Below, in pieces: positions 44,019-54,212 of a stretch of 64,000 nucleotides of DNA; within the stretch, counting starts at the first letter, position 1; the number at the start of each line of letters is the position of its first letter. A model generated the notes under the pieces. It made no database searches. It was not told the origin of the DNA and saw only the letters and a program-made list of their open reading frames with translations. The translations under genes and the position numbers were made by a program. Source of the stretch: Epicoccum nigrum (Eukaryota > Ascomycota > Dothideomycetes > Pleosporales > Didymellaceae). The stretch is from contig KZ107843.1 of the NCBI GenBank assembly GCA_002116315.1, forward strand, positions 434,001-498,000. Direction: 5' to 3'.

Positions 44019-45104
44019 CTACAGTTTTGCACGATCTTCTTGGTCCGCGTTGACCAGCACATATCTGTATCGAGCCTTTCCATCCTCCATGTCGACCACG
44101 CTCTGGTTCGCGTCTTTCATGCTGCGCTGCTCGACCCACGGCTTGACGCCTTTCTCAGCAGCAAACCTAAGCATCTCTTCAATCTCTTTTGGGCTGCCTA
44201 TGTTGCTTCCTCCAACCTTGACACCCTTCTGGATCAGGCTGTAGGCACCAATCCTTGGTAGCTTGTCTTCTGGCGCACCGACCTGGATGAAGGTGCCGTT
44301 CGTCCTCAACAACCGAAGATAGGACTCCAGTGGCATATCCGGCGAGCTGACAGTCGAAATGATGAGGTCTAGGGACTGCGCGTGCTTGCGAGCCCACTTC
44401 TCATCCTCGGCTGTGGCGATGAAATCATCTGCGCCCATCTCCCTCGCATCCTTCTCCTTGTTCCTTCGCCTTGAGATGACAACCACCTTCTCGCAGCCCA
44501 AAGCCTTTGCAAACAAGACGCCAAAGTGACCAAGCCCTCCCAGCCCGACAATCCCCACTCTCTTGCCTGGCCCTGCGCCGTTCTTCTTCAGTGGTGAGTA
44601 CACCGTGACGCCACCGCACATCATCGGCGCAGCATCCTCGCTCTTCAGCTCACCCGGAATCTTGATCGTGAAGTGCGCCGGAACGCGCGCATAGTCCGCA
44701 TAGCCGCCCATGCTGAGGCTCCCATCAGGGTACTTCCCATTGTACGTGCCCACCATCCTGCTACAGTGCTGTTCAAGCCCAGCCTTGCAATCCTCGCACT
44801 CCAAGCAAGCGAATGCTTGAGCACCCACTCCCACTCGGTCTCCCGCTTTGAGGTGCTTTACTTGATCGCCAACGCGGACTACATGTCCCACAATCTCGTG
44901 GCCCACGCAGACGGGGTATCGAGTGCTCTTCCACCCAGAGCGAAGGGTGTGAATATCGGACCCACAGATGCCGCAATGCGAGATCTTGATGTCGACGTCG
45001 ATGGCATTGAATGGCTTGGGCTCGAAAGAGGACCAGGTCATGTTGCCCTCGGCTGCTTTGTTGTCGCGACCCAGCCAGCCGTGGAACTCCTTTGGAGACG
45101 CCAT
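44019..45104 (-). CDS. NADP-dependent zinc alcohol dehydrogenase (Adh6/cinnamyl-alcohol type)
   Basis: Medium-chain dehydrogenase, single exon, 361 aa from MASPKEFHGWLGRDN. Catalytic zinc site: HCGICGSDIHTL and GHEIVGHVVRVG; structural zinc: CLECEDCKAGLEQHCSRMVG with four Cys; cofactor fold: VGIVGLGGLGHFGVLFAKAL, followed by SRRRNKEKDA, where the basic residues favour NADPH. The pattern YPDGSLSMGGYADYARV belongs to the Adh6/Adh7 and cinnamyl-alcohol-dehydrogenase group, which reduces aromatic and branched aldehydes. An upstream in-frame Met (45176) would add 24 residues without homology, so the internal Met was chosen. It lies upstream of the zinc-cluster gene on the same strand. Confidence 0.9.
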   Translation of the reverse strand: MASPKEFHGWLGRDNKAAEGNMTWSSFEPKPFNAIDVDIKISHCGICGSDIHTLRSGWKSTRYPVCVGHEIVGHVVRVGDQVKHLKAGDRVGVGAQAFACLECEDCKAGLEQHCSRMVGTYNGKYPDGSLSMGGYADYARVPAHFTIKIPGELKSEDAAPMMCGGVTVYSPLKKNGAGPGKRVGIVGLGGLGHFGVLFAKALGCEKVVVISRRRNKEKDAREMGADDFIATAEDEKWARKHAQSLDLIISTVSSPDMPLESYLRLLRTNGTFIQVGAPEDKLPRIGAYSLIQKGVKVGGSNIGSPKEIEEMLRFAAEKGVKPWVEQRSMKDANQSVVDMEDGKARYRYVLVNADQEDRAKL

Positions 45105-46235
45105 GTTGGATCCTGGAAGCTCGGTCTCGCTTTGGATACAGTGAGCCGATGAATTGAGCGTTAATTGAGAGAACAAAAGATGCAGCTATCGTAGGTAACC
45201 AAGTAGATAAAGCATTGCTGAAGCGATTCCCAGCTTCGCTCGACGTCGTTCATGCCGAGGTATCTTTCTGACGACCCTTCCCCGCGAAATCCGGACCTAA
45301 GTCTGATTTATCGCCGGTGGCACGCTGCATCCAACGTTGCGCTTTCTTCGTGGATCGATGCCGGGAGGGAGATTACGCTTGAGAGAACCGGTATTTGCCT
45401 GCTTCTGCACTCGTAGAGATGTCGATCTTAAACTAGCGCATAACTAGCACGTGATCCCAGTCAACAAACAGGGTATCTATGCACCTATGGTACCTTAGTA
45501 TACTGGCAGCTCAGCATCTTAGAATACATTAAACAGATCACACAGACAAAGACGCCCGTATGTAGGTGAGGCAGCCAAGTATGGACGGAGTCGCCGCGTT
45601 CGGCTGAGAATATGGAGGTACTCGAATGTCATTTGATACTAGCTTTCGCCGTCTTTCGTACACAAAAGTGCCGTGAGCGTTCCAGCATCACGGCCATCTA
45701 ATGAGAAGAAACATCCTCCAAATATGCTCTATGCAGCAAGATTAAACCAACAAGTCAGCACAAATGCTTCGTGCAGTCCGCGCGCTCTAGCCAACACGTG
45801 GCATGTTGGTATTAGATTAGAAGTGGAAAGGTAACCAGCTCGTCGTCAACGCTCAAGATATGTGGTAGCAAGCCGTTGGAGCAAGTCCTTATGAACATAG
45901 GAAATGTAAAGTAACAAAGGTGCCAAGAAGCGGAAGAGAGATTGTGTCGATGTGTCGGTGTGTCCAGAAATGAAAGCAAATTTTGGCCCAAGAAGCGAAG
46001 CAGTGCCATGCACCGGGCAGGTATCAAAACGAAGAAGTACAAACGAAAGTAAAAACAGGCTGTAAAAGCAAACAAAGAAAATAGCAACAGGCGGTTTAGG
46101 TCACAGAACGGCTGAGCCTATCCGTAACCCTAGAGGTATATGCAAAACGAATAGGCAACCGATGATCCGAGGACGCCGTCGCCAGATATGTAAAAGCCAA
46201 GTCGTGGGTCTCATATACAAGGGGCTGAGCAAAGC
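45105..46235. other. Intergenic, 1.1 kb, no gene seen
   Basis: ADH promoter at the left and 3' region of the Sel1-repeat gene at the right. No tRNA-like or repeated structure was noticed. Confidence 0.5.
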
Positions 46236-48459
46236 TCAAGTCGAAGATGCCGTGTGGCTCTTCTTGCGTCCGAACATGGTACGTGTGCGGCTCTTGTCGC
46301 GGGATTTCTTATCAGAGTTATCCTTCTTTGTTGAACGTCCGGAGCGAACGGAGCGTGAGTCAGAGGTACTGGCGTTGTCGTCGTTGTACTTGTCCTTATA
46401 GATCCTAATATCTTGTTAGTCATGTGCGAATTGTATTCATGTTGAAAATTGCTCACCAACTGTTACCAACCATGCTCACTCCTTTGGCCTCAGCTGCGCG
46501 GTAGAACTTTGCAGCCTTCTTCATGTCCTTCTTGCAGCCAACGCCTTGCGCGTAGCAATAGCCTGCTTCTACCAGAGCATCAGGATCACCCCAATTTCCG
46601 GCGATCTCGTAGCAGCGAAGAGCAAGGGTCTTATCCAACTTGGCACCCCAGCCATTCATGTAGCATTTTCCAAGCTCATAGATGGCGACTGCGTACTGCG
46701 CACGGTGTTGCTTCTTCTTCGCGATATCGGTGGACTGTCCCTGCTCATCGTCGGCAATCTCAAGGTGTCCGGAGTCGACGGCTCGGCGCAGCCATTGGAG
46801 GGCTTCTGCCTTGTTTTCACGCATGCCCCATCCGTGACGGCAAGCAAGGCCGTACCAGAGCATAGCTTCCGGAAGTCCACCTCGAGCTGCCAGACGCAGA
46901 TGATATGTGGACTTCAGTAGTTCGCCCTTCTCGTGCAGCTCCACGCCTATGTCGCAATGTTGCTGGGCAGTGACCTCTGCAGTACCGGCGGTGGTCGCAC
47001 GGATTGTGTCATTGCTCGAGGTGAGCGACGGAGCTTGGGGTGATCGATTCTTATCAAAAGAACGAGGTGGTGACTCAGGAGAAGGTGGTCTTCCTTGTCC
47101 TTTGGACTGGTCCCAAGTGATCTCCCTCTTAAAAAAGTCATCAATGCCGATTGATTTACGATCAACTTTCCTGCCACGAGGCAGATCGAATGTACTATAG
47201 AGGTAGGAGGGTGCCGGATTGTTCGAATAGTCGCCTGATCGACGGAAGTCCTCGCTGACCATGCTGATAGGGGTGTGTATTGTGTCATTGGCATAGTCAG
47301 TGTTCGAGTCTTGACGCTTAAGGTTGCTGTCACAAGAAGGCCTCATGAAGACACTGTCGTCGGAAGGCTGTCGTGACGGCATGTCGAGCGAAGGCCTGAT
47401 GCTATCCATTGAGGGCCTAACGCAATCGATCGATGGCCGCGTGCTCTGCCGACTGATGGGCCTCGAGAAGTTGAAAGCTGGTCGAGGAAGACCGTTCAAC
47501 GAGTGATCCGAAGCCGCAGAAGGGGAGCGCGGCATGGTGGTAGTGAAGGGGGACTGTGCGCGAGAGAGGCTAGAGCTTGGAGACAGGGCTCGGTTGCGTC
47601 CTATAGAATCGTAGGAGCCACTCAGCGGCATATCGTCAACCTCGTCTGAGCTGTCGTGGACAGACCTAAGGCTTGGAGACAGTCGCGGGGAGCGTTGAGA
47701 ATGGTTGCTGGCTTTCCTGGGTGGAAGCAGATTGGAGCGCGGGTGCGAGCGAGGCATCGAGTCGGAAGACGGTTTCCTCTGTGGGCTGAGGAAAAGTTGT
47801 GAAGTTGGTGTTTGGCCCATGGGGCTGATAGGTGTAGCTTCTCGGACACCGATATCCACGGCATCGGGTGAGTGTGTTCTTGGAATGTCGAAATAACCCT
47901 GGGCCGGGCTGGCCTCTCCAATGGTGCGAAGGGGACTGCGGGCGGGCAGCGCGGGGACATAGTCTGAATCCTCGTTGCTGATCTGGGGATAGTACGATCG
48001 GTGCTTATCTGACACGTGCTGGCGAGGCGACAAGTCGGCACCGGCAGGCGGTGCAACACCACCACCTGCTGAGATGGGGCCGAGGTCTTCATTGGGCGAG
48101 CCGGCGGTTGACGACAGCGATGAGAAATAGCCAGAGCGGTTGCCGAACTCATTCTGGATGGTGAGCGGCGCCAGTCTGCTGAGGCGACGTCCGCTCTTGT
48201 CGGCCTGCTCAAAGCGCTTGGCCAGCAGGCGACCCTGGAGAGCGAGCTGGTCCAGAGGAGAAAGGGCAGGCGGTGCGTCGCCGGCGCGCGGGCTGGGCAG
48301 GTCGGCGAGAGAAAGGTTGCTCATGCTGGCGCTGGCAAGACTGGCGACGTTGGCATTGCTGCCGAGCGTGGGAGGCTCATGGGAGAAGGAACGTAGCCCT
48401 AGGGCGTTGGGGCGCTCCGGGCGGTCGACCATGGCGGGGCTTGAGGACGGTGAGAGCAA
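46236..48459 (-). CDS. Sel1-repeat protein of the fungal Dsf2/Nif1 type
   Basis: Exons 48459-46457 and 46404-46236 (723 aa; 714 if the second Met, MVDRPERPNALGLRSF, is used). The first about 500 residues are disordered, Ser/Pro/Arg-rich, with many SP and RxxS sites that look like kinase targets, and a run of RPS repeats (RPSIDCVRPSMDSIRPSLDM). The C-terminal about 170 residues hold Sel1 repeats: GVELHEKGELLKSTYHLRLA, GLPEAMLWYGLACRHGWGM, AIYELGKCYMNGWGAKLDKT and ALVEAGYCYAQGVGCKKDMK. The second exon (52-bp intron, TG|G phase) adds IYKDKYNDDNASTSDSRSV and a basic tail ending GRKKSHTASST. Such proteins in fission yeast (Nif1) and budding yeast (Dsf2) act in cell-cycle or septation control; the exact role here is inferred. 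Confidence 0.82.
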
Positions 48460-49805
48460 AGTTCAGTGGGCGCAAGGATATCTCATAGACCAGAACGGGT
48501 GGTGACGCTGGCTCGTCATACGCGCAGGGAGACGTGCGACTGTCAAGGCCGGAGTCGAGAGAGGTGGGTTTTAGGCCGCGGGAGCCAACACCGCTGCAGC
48601 GCTGTCTGGGAGTGAGACAAGGAGTGCCGTGCCGGGATGGGAGGCGGTGCAGAGGGATGGTGTCGTCGTTTGCTGGAGGCAGCGGCAGTGGCAGTGGCAG
48701 CGCCGATCAATCGACATGGAAGGGGCCCTTAGGGTCTGGTGGGTACTTGTACAGTATTTGTGTATGTATATTTTGGGGGATTTGCAGCAGCGAAGGAGCG
48801 AATTCGACACACGGTCGAGGAAAGGGACGGCGGGAGACACACTCGAGGCCTCAGTCTGACTCTGCCTGAGGAAGCGGACACAGACACAGGCTTGTCGCGT
48901 GGGTGCCCCCGAACTTTTGACCTCCTGAAATGGGCTTGGCAGGACGAGGACAGGAGCATCAAACCAGCTTTGTCTGGGGAGTCCTCCCTGCACACTAGGA
49001 ACACGCCAATCGGGTAGCAAGAAGACCAGGCCCTGCATCGAAGCCCGTTGCGCCCGTCACTTGCTAACCGCTACTGCAGTGGCCATGAATAGTACCATTG
49101 GCGCGCGATCAGCGTCCTCCAGATTGCGCCGCCACTGGCAACCCTTAGCGATCCCATCGGCTTTCTGGTCACACAATGGATGCTCTGCTACTACACAGTA
49201 CATACAGTCGCCGTTCGTAGCACAAACCTCACGTTTTGGCCGTGCAGGCGGGCTCCAGCGCACGCTCTGGCGTTTCACCTAGTTAGATTCGCCCAGCGGC
49301 CGCCTGCCAGTTTTGGGTGATACCCGTTGTTTGGTGGCACCCAGTGCGCGTCAAGCTGCAAATTGGCGCTCTGCGGGAGTGGAGACACGGCGGGTCCTAT
49401 TGCGTTTGCGACAGCTGGACCTCATCAAACACACGAACGACTGTTCCTCGACCAGCGCGGCAGAGCTAAGATTTTTCATTGCTTCGCGCGCCCAGCAACC
49501 AGAGTGGTTGACTATGGTAGTGCTTTTGCTGCTAGCTCCGCCAAATCAATAAACTTCGTATTCTTACAACACCGTCCCTAATCGCTTGCGCATGTCCGAA
49601 ATAGGCCTTAACTTAACAAGTAAATATGATAATGGAACGTGACCAATTATTAGTCGGGGGTACGTCTTACTCAGTGGTCGCGTCGTGCTCCAGACCTTTG
49701 CAACGGCGATCTGCATTTTGTCGGCACGCGGGTAGCAGCCACGATGAATATCGCCAGATTTGCTCCATGGGGCGACAATCTGACGCAATGGCCTCTACCA
49801 TATAC
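48460..49805. other. Intergenic, 1.3 kb
   Basis: Long promoter and leader of the Sel1-repeat gene, then the 3' region of the DUF1776 gene. A short GGCAGT/GGCAGC stretch lies near 48679-48701. Small open frames show no motif. Confidence 0.5.
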
Positions 49806-51188
49806 TCACTCCCACGACTGCACACTGTCCTCTAACTTCGGCTTGGATGCTGTGTCGAGCGACACACGTCTCAGACCCATCATCCATCCCACCAAGGAAT
49901 TGGGCACCCAGTCACCCACGAGTCCATATGCCACACTACCCCGGCCGACCCGCCAGACCTTCCGTGGTCGTTTCTGGGTCATTGCGTCGAAAACAGCGTT
50001 GTGCAGTTCACGCAGTGGTGTACCTTGGCTGTTCTGGCTGAACAGCCCCCGACTTTGCCCGATGCGCGTTTGATTCACGAAGTTGGTGGCATACATTTTC
50101 TGGGTTTCGGTAGGCCAGGCTCGCGGACTTGGCGCTCCCCTCGTTTGAAGATGGTGTTTCGGGCCAACGTTGGAATAGTCGAACGTGCCGAGATGAAATT
50201 GTATGACCCCGATGTCCAAGGTCCCGAGCTCTGCTCTCAGCGTCGCAAGGAACCCTTCAAGCGCGGACACGATCGTAGTCTCGACGCTGTGAAACGGCGG
50301 CCGCAACGACGCAACAATACTTGGGGTAAGCATTAGTACTCGTGATTTGAACTGACAGATGGTTGGTAGTAGCGCCTGTGTTACTGCTACTGTGTTCAAG
50401 ACTTTGGCGTTCAGGGCGTCCGACCACAATTCAGGATGGACTGTTTCAATTGGGCCCGAGGGGAATATCAGATCCGGCACCAGAACGACGCCTCGAAGGT
50501 TCAGATTGTGCGGACTTGCGCCCTGGAAAGCGACGTGTGGCCGTGTAAGCATCGTGTTGAAGCGCTCCATGGCTTCCTGCGTGCCCGTAGTGTCGGCGAC
50601 GTCCAGGTGCAGCGGCCGGACGTCTGCTCTGGACTCGCTCAAAACCTGTTGCTCCTCATCCATGCTCGAGCATACAATGTACACAACGAATCCGCGGCGC
50701 TCGAGATCCAGTGACAATGACCGCGTGATGGGCGAGTTTGGCGGCCCTGCTATCACCACGACCTCGCGTCTAGCGCCGTTACTGGCTCGCCGCGCCCTCC
50801 TCTTGCGGTTGTACGATTTGCTCTGTCTCCATAGCATGTAGCTTCCTGTGCCAAGAAACGCGACAATCGCTGCGGTGACCGCACGATTTCTTGACACCCA
50901 GTCTTGCAAACGTTCAACGTAGACACCAGTCAAGCGTTGTGGTGCAGGCGGTGGCGGCGGCGGTCGTGCAGAGGCAGCCAGCCAGCCTTCGGGGACGTGT
51001 CGCTTCACATAGCCGGCTACGTTGGCAAAGTGTCGGTCGCTGGCATCCCAGACAGAACTTGTCAAAGTCCGGACATCTTGAGTGTAGTCCGCAAGCTATC
51101 ATAATCCGGGTCAGCGCATTCGCTGGCGGCGGCGGCGGGGTCAATCAGCGCTCACCACATCCAGCAGGCGGGAGTCGTCTGAGGACAT
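49806..51188 (-). CDS. DUF1776 family protein (SDR-like, membrane-anchored)
   Basis: Exons 51188-51156 and 51095-49806 (440 aa), 60-bp intron (GTGAGC...ATAG). Exon 1 encodes MSSDDSRLLDV and joins LADYTQDVRTLTSSVWDASD. A Pro run (RPPPPPPAP) is followed by a probable membrane segment VTAAIVAFLGTGSYMLW (about residues 77-95), then a Rossmann-type domain: VVVIAGPPNSPITRSLSLDL at the place of the SDR dinucleotide loop, LHLDVADT, NLRGVVLVPDLIFPSGPIE and SRVLMLTPSIVASL. The YxxxK pair of true SDR enzymes is not obvious, so catalysis is doubtful. The family is fungal and uncharacterised, perhaps mitochondrial. It shares the gap 51189-51870 with WSS1. Confidence 0.83.
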
Positions 51189-51870
51189 GACTCCTGTAGA
51201 CTATGTTTAGGTACTTTGAGGATACGGTCGTCGAGGAGGATCAGAGTTGTGCTTCAAGATCGTCTTTGATCTGAGCGTTCTGAACCGACCGGCTCCACTC
51301 AGCTTGCTATCGATTAGGCACGGTAGGTACTACGTAGCCTGTCTACGTCAGGTGCGTGCTCACGCGAGGCTCAGGCTCAGGTGCGCTGCGATCCACGGGT
51401 GCGCCACGCCGCCACCTCAACGCCGCTGGTCGTGCTGGGCTGCCACTGCCTAGATTCTGCCGCCCTGTGCAGAGCCAAGGGCTGCTGGTTGCCGCACATC
51501 CTCAATCTCCGCCTGTGCCTGCATTGTAGTCTATGCTATACAATGAGCTGCAGAAGTTCTTTGTCGGGCCAGAACTCAACCAACAACGCTGACTCGACTC
51601 CAACACCGCTCGCCAGCGACGCGTGAATATCTACGTGACCGCTTACGTGGCCGAGCTCTGCAGCGTCGCCTTTCCACTTTCACTGTCTCATTTGAGCTGT
51701 TTCCATATGATTCCAAGCTCATCTGCGTCCATGTTTGCTTCACGTCGGCTGCACCTCGCGACATTTGCCTCTGCTTAAGTTGCTGGGTTAGGCCCCTCAG
51801 CCCTCAGCCCTGCGCTGCGCTGCGCTGCACAAGCTTTGGTCAACCAACCCATCCACGACAATAAGAAGAA
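51189..51870. promoter_or_regulatory. Divergent promoter region, DUF1776 gene / WSS1
   Basis: 680 bp between two start codons facing away. A (TGCGC)n-like run sits at 51811-51830, about 40 bp before the WSS1 ATG. Confidence 0.5.
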
Positions 51871-53350
51871 ATGAGGGAGATAGACGCCCACTTCGATGCC
51901 TACGAGCATTTGAAGCACTTGCCAAGAGATGGAGAGGCACTGCACATGCTCCGCAAGGCAGCGTCCATGGTCAAACCCATGATGCGCAAGCGCGGCTGGA
52001 AAGTCGGGACCTTAGCTGAGTTTCTACCAGATGAGCCGCAGCTGCTTGGTGAGTTGCCTCCTGACTTTGCAGCGATCTGCGGCTGAGATTGATGCAGGGC
52101 TCAATATCAACCGCACTGAGAGGATCCTTATACGCCTGAGATATCATCATGATTCGAGACAGTTTTTGTCCATGGAGCAGGTCACAGATACATTGCTGCA
52201 CGAGCTTTCGCATATTGTCTTCGGGCCACACAATGCTGACTTCAACAATCTTTGGAACGAGCTCCGTGACGAGCACCAATCGCTACTCATGAAAGGCTAC
52301 TCGGGCGAAGGTTTTCTCTCGCAAGGTCAAAAGCTTGGAGGAAAGCGCATACCAGTTGATGAGATGCGCCGTGCTGCTAGGACGGCTGCCGAGAAGCGCA
52401 AAGCCACTGACAATCTGAACGCCGGAGGGCACCGATTGGGTGGCGCTCCTGTGGTGAGCGGTGTCGATATGCGCAAGGTCATCTCAGATGCAGCTACACG
52501 CCGGACGAGTATTACCGATGGTTGCGCAAGTGGGAGCGCCCAAGCTGGGAATCTTGTGCACCAACAGGAACAAGAGGGCTTCAGGACCGCAGCCGAACAG
52601 AACGATGGCAACGACGAGGCAATCGCACAAGCACTACAAGAACTCCTGTACGAAGAAGAGATGCAGAGGCTTGAAGAGCTTGGCGCACCTACAGGGGGTG
52701 GTGGTCTGGCATGGGACCGGCAGAACGGGTTACAGTTTGACAGCGATCCTCCATCACGTACAGCATCACCGGCCTCAGGTCGATCATCAGGGCTGAGCTG
52801 GAGTAAGGAGCATGGATTGTCTTCGATCTCACCATCTGGCGAGTCACAACGACCTGCGCCCCCGCGTACATTGTCCAGCCCTGCACAGAGACGGCCTCTC
52901 TCTCGTCTTGTCACTGAAAATCACCGGGCATCCTCTTCGACAAGCATCAATCGACCAGAGCCGCGTCTGATCTCGCAGGATGAGCAGGATCGACGCAACA
53001 AAGAGCTACCGCCTACACCGCCACCTGCCTCGCCACTGATTCCCATCAACGACTATGAATGGGCATGCCCCCAATGCACACTCCATAACCCTCTGGAGTT
53101 TCTGCAGTGTGGAGTGTGTGGTTTGGAGCAACCTCCACAACCAATACCACAGCACAAGCGTTTCGGGCCTTCCCACACAGCTCCTAGTCTACCAGCACCG
53201 CCGCCACAGTCGGGATTGAGAGGGCCGGATGCGACTCCCTTCGAACCTGCAAAAGGCAGGATTGGGTGGAACTGTCTTCAATGTGGGACGTTCATGGAGA
53301 ATCAATGGTGGACTTGTTCGCTCTGCGGCACCATGAAAGCGGATTCCTGA
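51871..53350 (+). CDS. WSS1: Wss1-type DNA-protein crosslink metalloprotease (WLM domain)
   Basis: Zinc protease that degrades proteins trapped on DNA, acting with Cdc48 and SUMO. Exons 51871-52048 and 52098-53350 (476 aa), 49-bp intron; the splice joins DEPQLLG to LNINRTERILIRLR. The WLM domain (about 1-190) has MLRKAASMVKPMMRKRGWKV and the active site TLLHELSHIVFGPHN (HExxH-x-F-GPH, His near residue 94). The middle is Ser/Pro-rich, including EEEMQRLEELG. Two RanBP2-type zinc fingers close the protein: EWACPQCTLHNPLEFLQCGV with CX2CX10CX2C, and NCLQCGTFMENQWWTCSLCG at the very end. This is the fungal Wss1 architecture; SUMO-interacting or Cdc48-binding motifs were not checked in detail. Confidence 0.93.
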
Positions 53351-54212
53351 ACGGGTCAGGATAGTAGAGAGTTCACACGCTGTATAAGGAGAAAGCAACG
53401 GCGTGACTGGAATGAGCTGAGCTATGGGTCGGCGTGCTCTCTCCCATTCCTCACTTGCATATTGGCCATTTGTTTCAACAATCATTTAAAGGCGCATCAT
53501 TACTACATCAAGGATACCCCAAGGGTCACTTCAATTCCATATTTCTTGAGTCACCGCTTGTAGACACCATATTACGAATGATTTGAGGTTTCTCCGTAAT
53601 GACGACATTGTCTGTGCCTAGTCGTGGCGCCCGAAGTAGTCCTTGGAAAGAACAATTTGCAGCATCTAGAAAGAGCAAACAAGAGTCGACTATGGGACTT
53701 CAGTTTCCTTGTTGACGTTGCCCTACAAACACGGTCACATATTCTTTTCACCAACAGAGCCCAAGTGTCTGCCAACAGGACCCCAACACTGAGAACAGAT
53801 GACATAATAGTCGGGTTTTCTGATATGTCGAGATGTAGTTTTCTTGGCGTTTTGCATAGTATCGGTGGGCCGAGCCGTCAAAATGTGAATGTTCAGCTGT
53901 ATGCTTGACAGCGATACCGGCTCCAGCTGATATTATATTTCATAACGTCGCAATCAACCACAGCATGAGCAGAAGAACAACATCAGATCCTGTTTGACCA
54001 TCCAGGCATATCGGAACCTCCTTGTGTCGGCGATCTTCCATCTGTCTGCGTCATTGGCTTCACCTTTCACCAGCACTGCTTGGCGTCGCCCTAGCAACTG
54101 AGTTATTGTTCCCCACACTCCATCCTCTCCATCCTTACACCTTCAAAATACCCTCACAACACCCTTACAATAAGACTCTCCTCAAGGCACCTAATCCTGT
54201 AACAACTACACC
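53351..54212. other. Intergenic, WSS1 3' region and promoter of the next gene
   Basis: The last 100 bases before 54213 are CT-rich with AATA/CAAC elements, as in fungal 5' leaders. A 94-codon frame at 53624-53908 has no motif. No other feature seen. Confidence 0.5.

Noticed and set aside
45105..45176. 24-residue N-terminal extension of the alcohol dehydrogenase
   Set aside because: The family start MASPKEFHGWL fits a known N-terminus; the extension has no homologous features.
53624..53908. 94-codon frame between WSS1 and the GW-rich gene
   Set aside because: No motif, no splice partner, ordinary length for chance.
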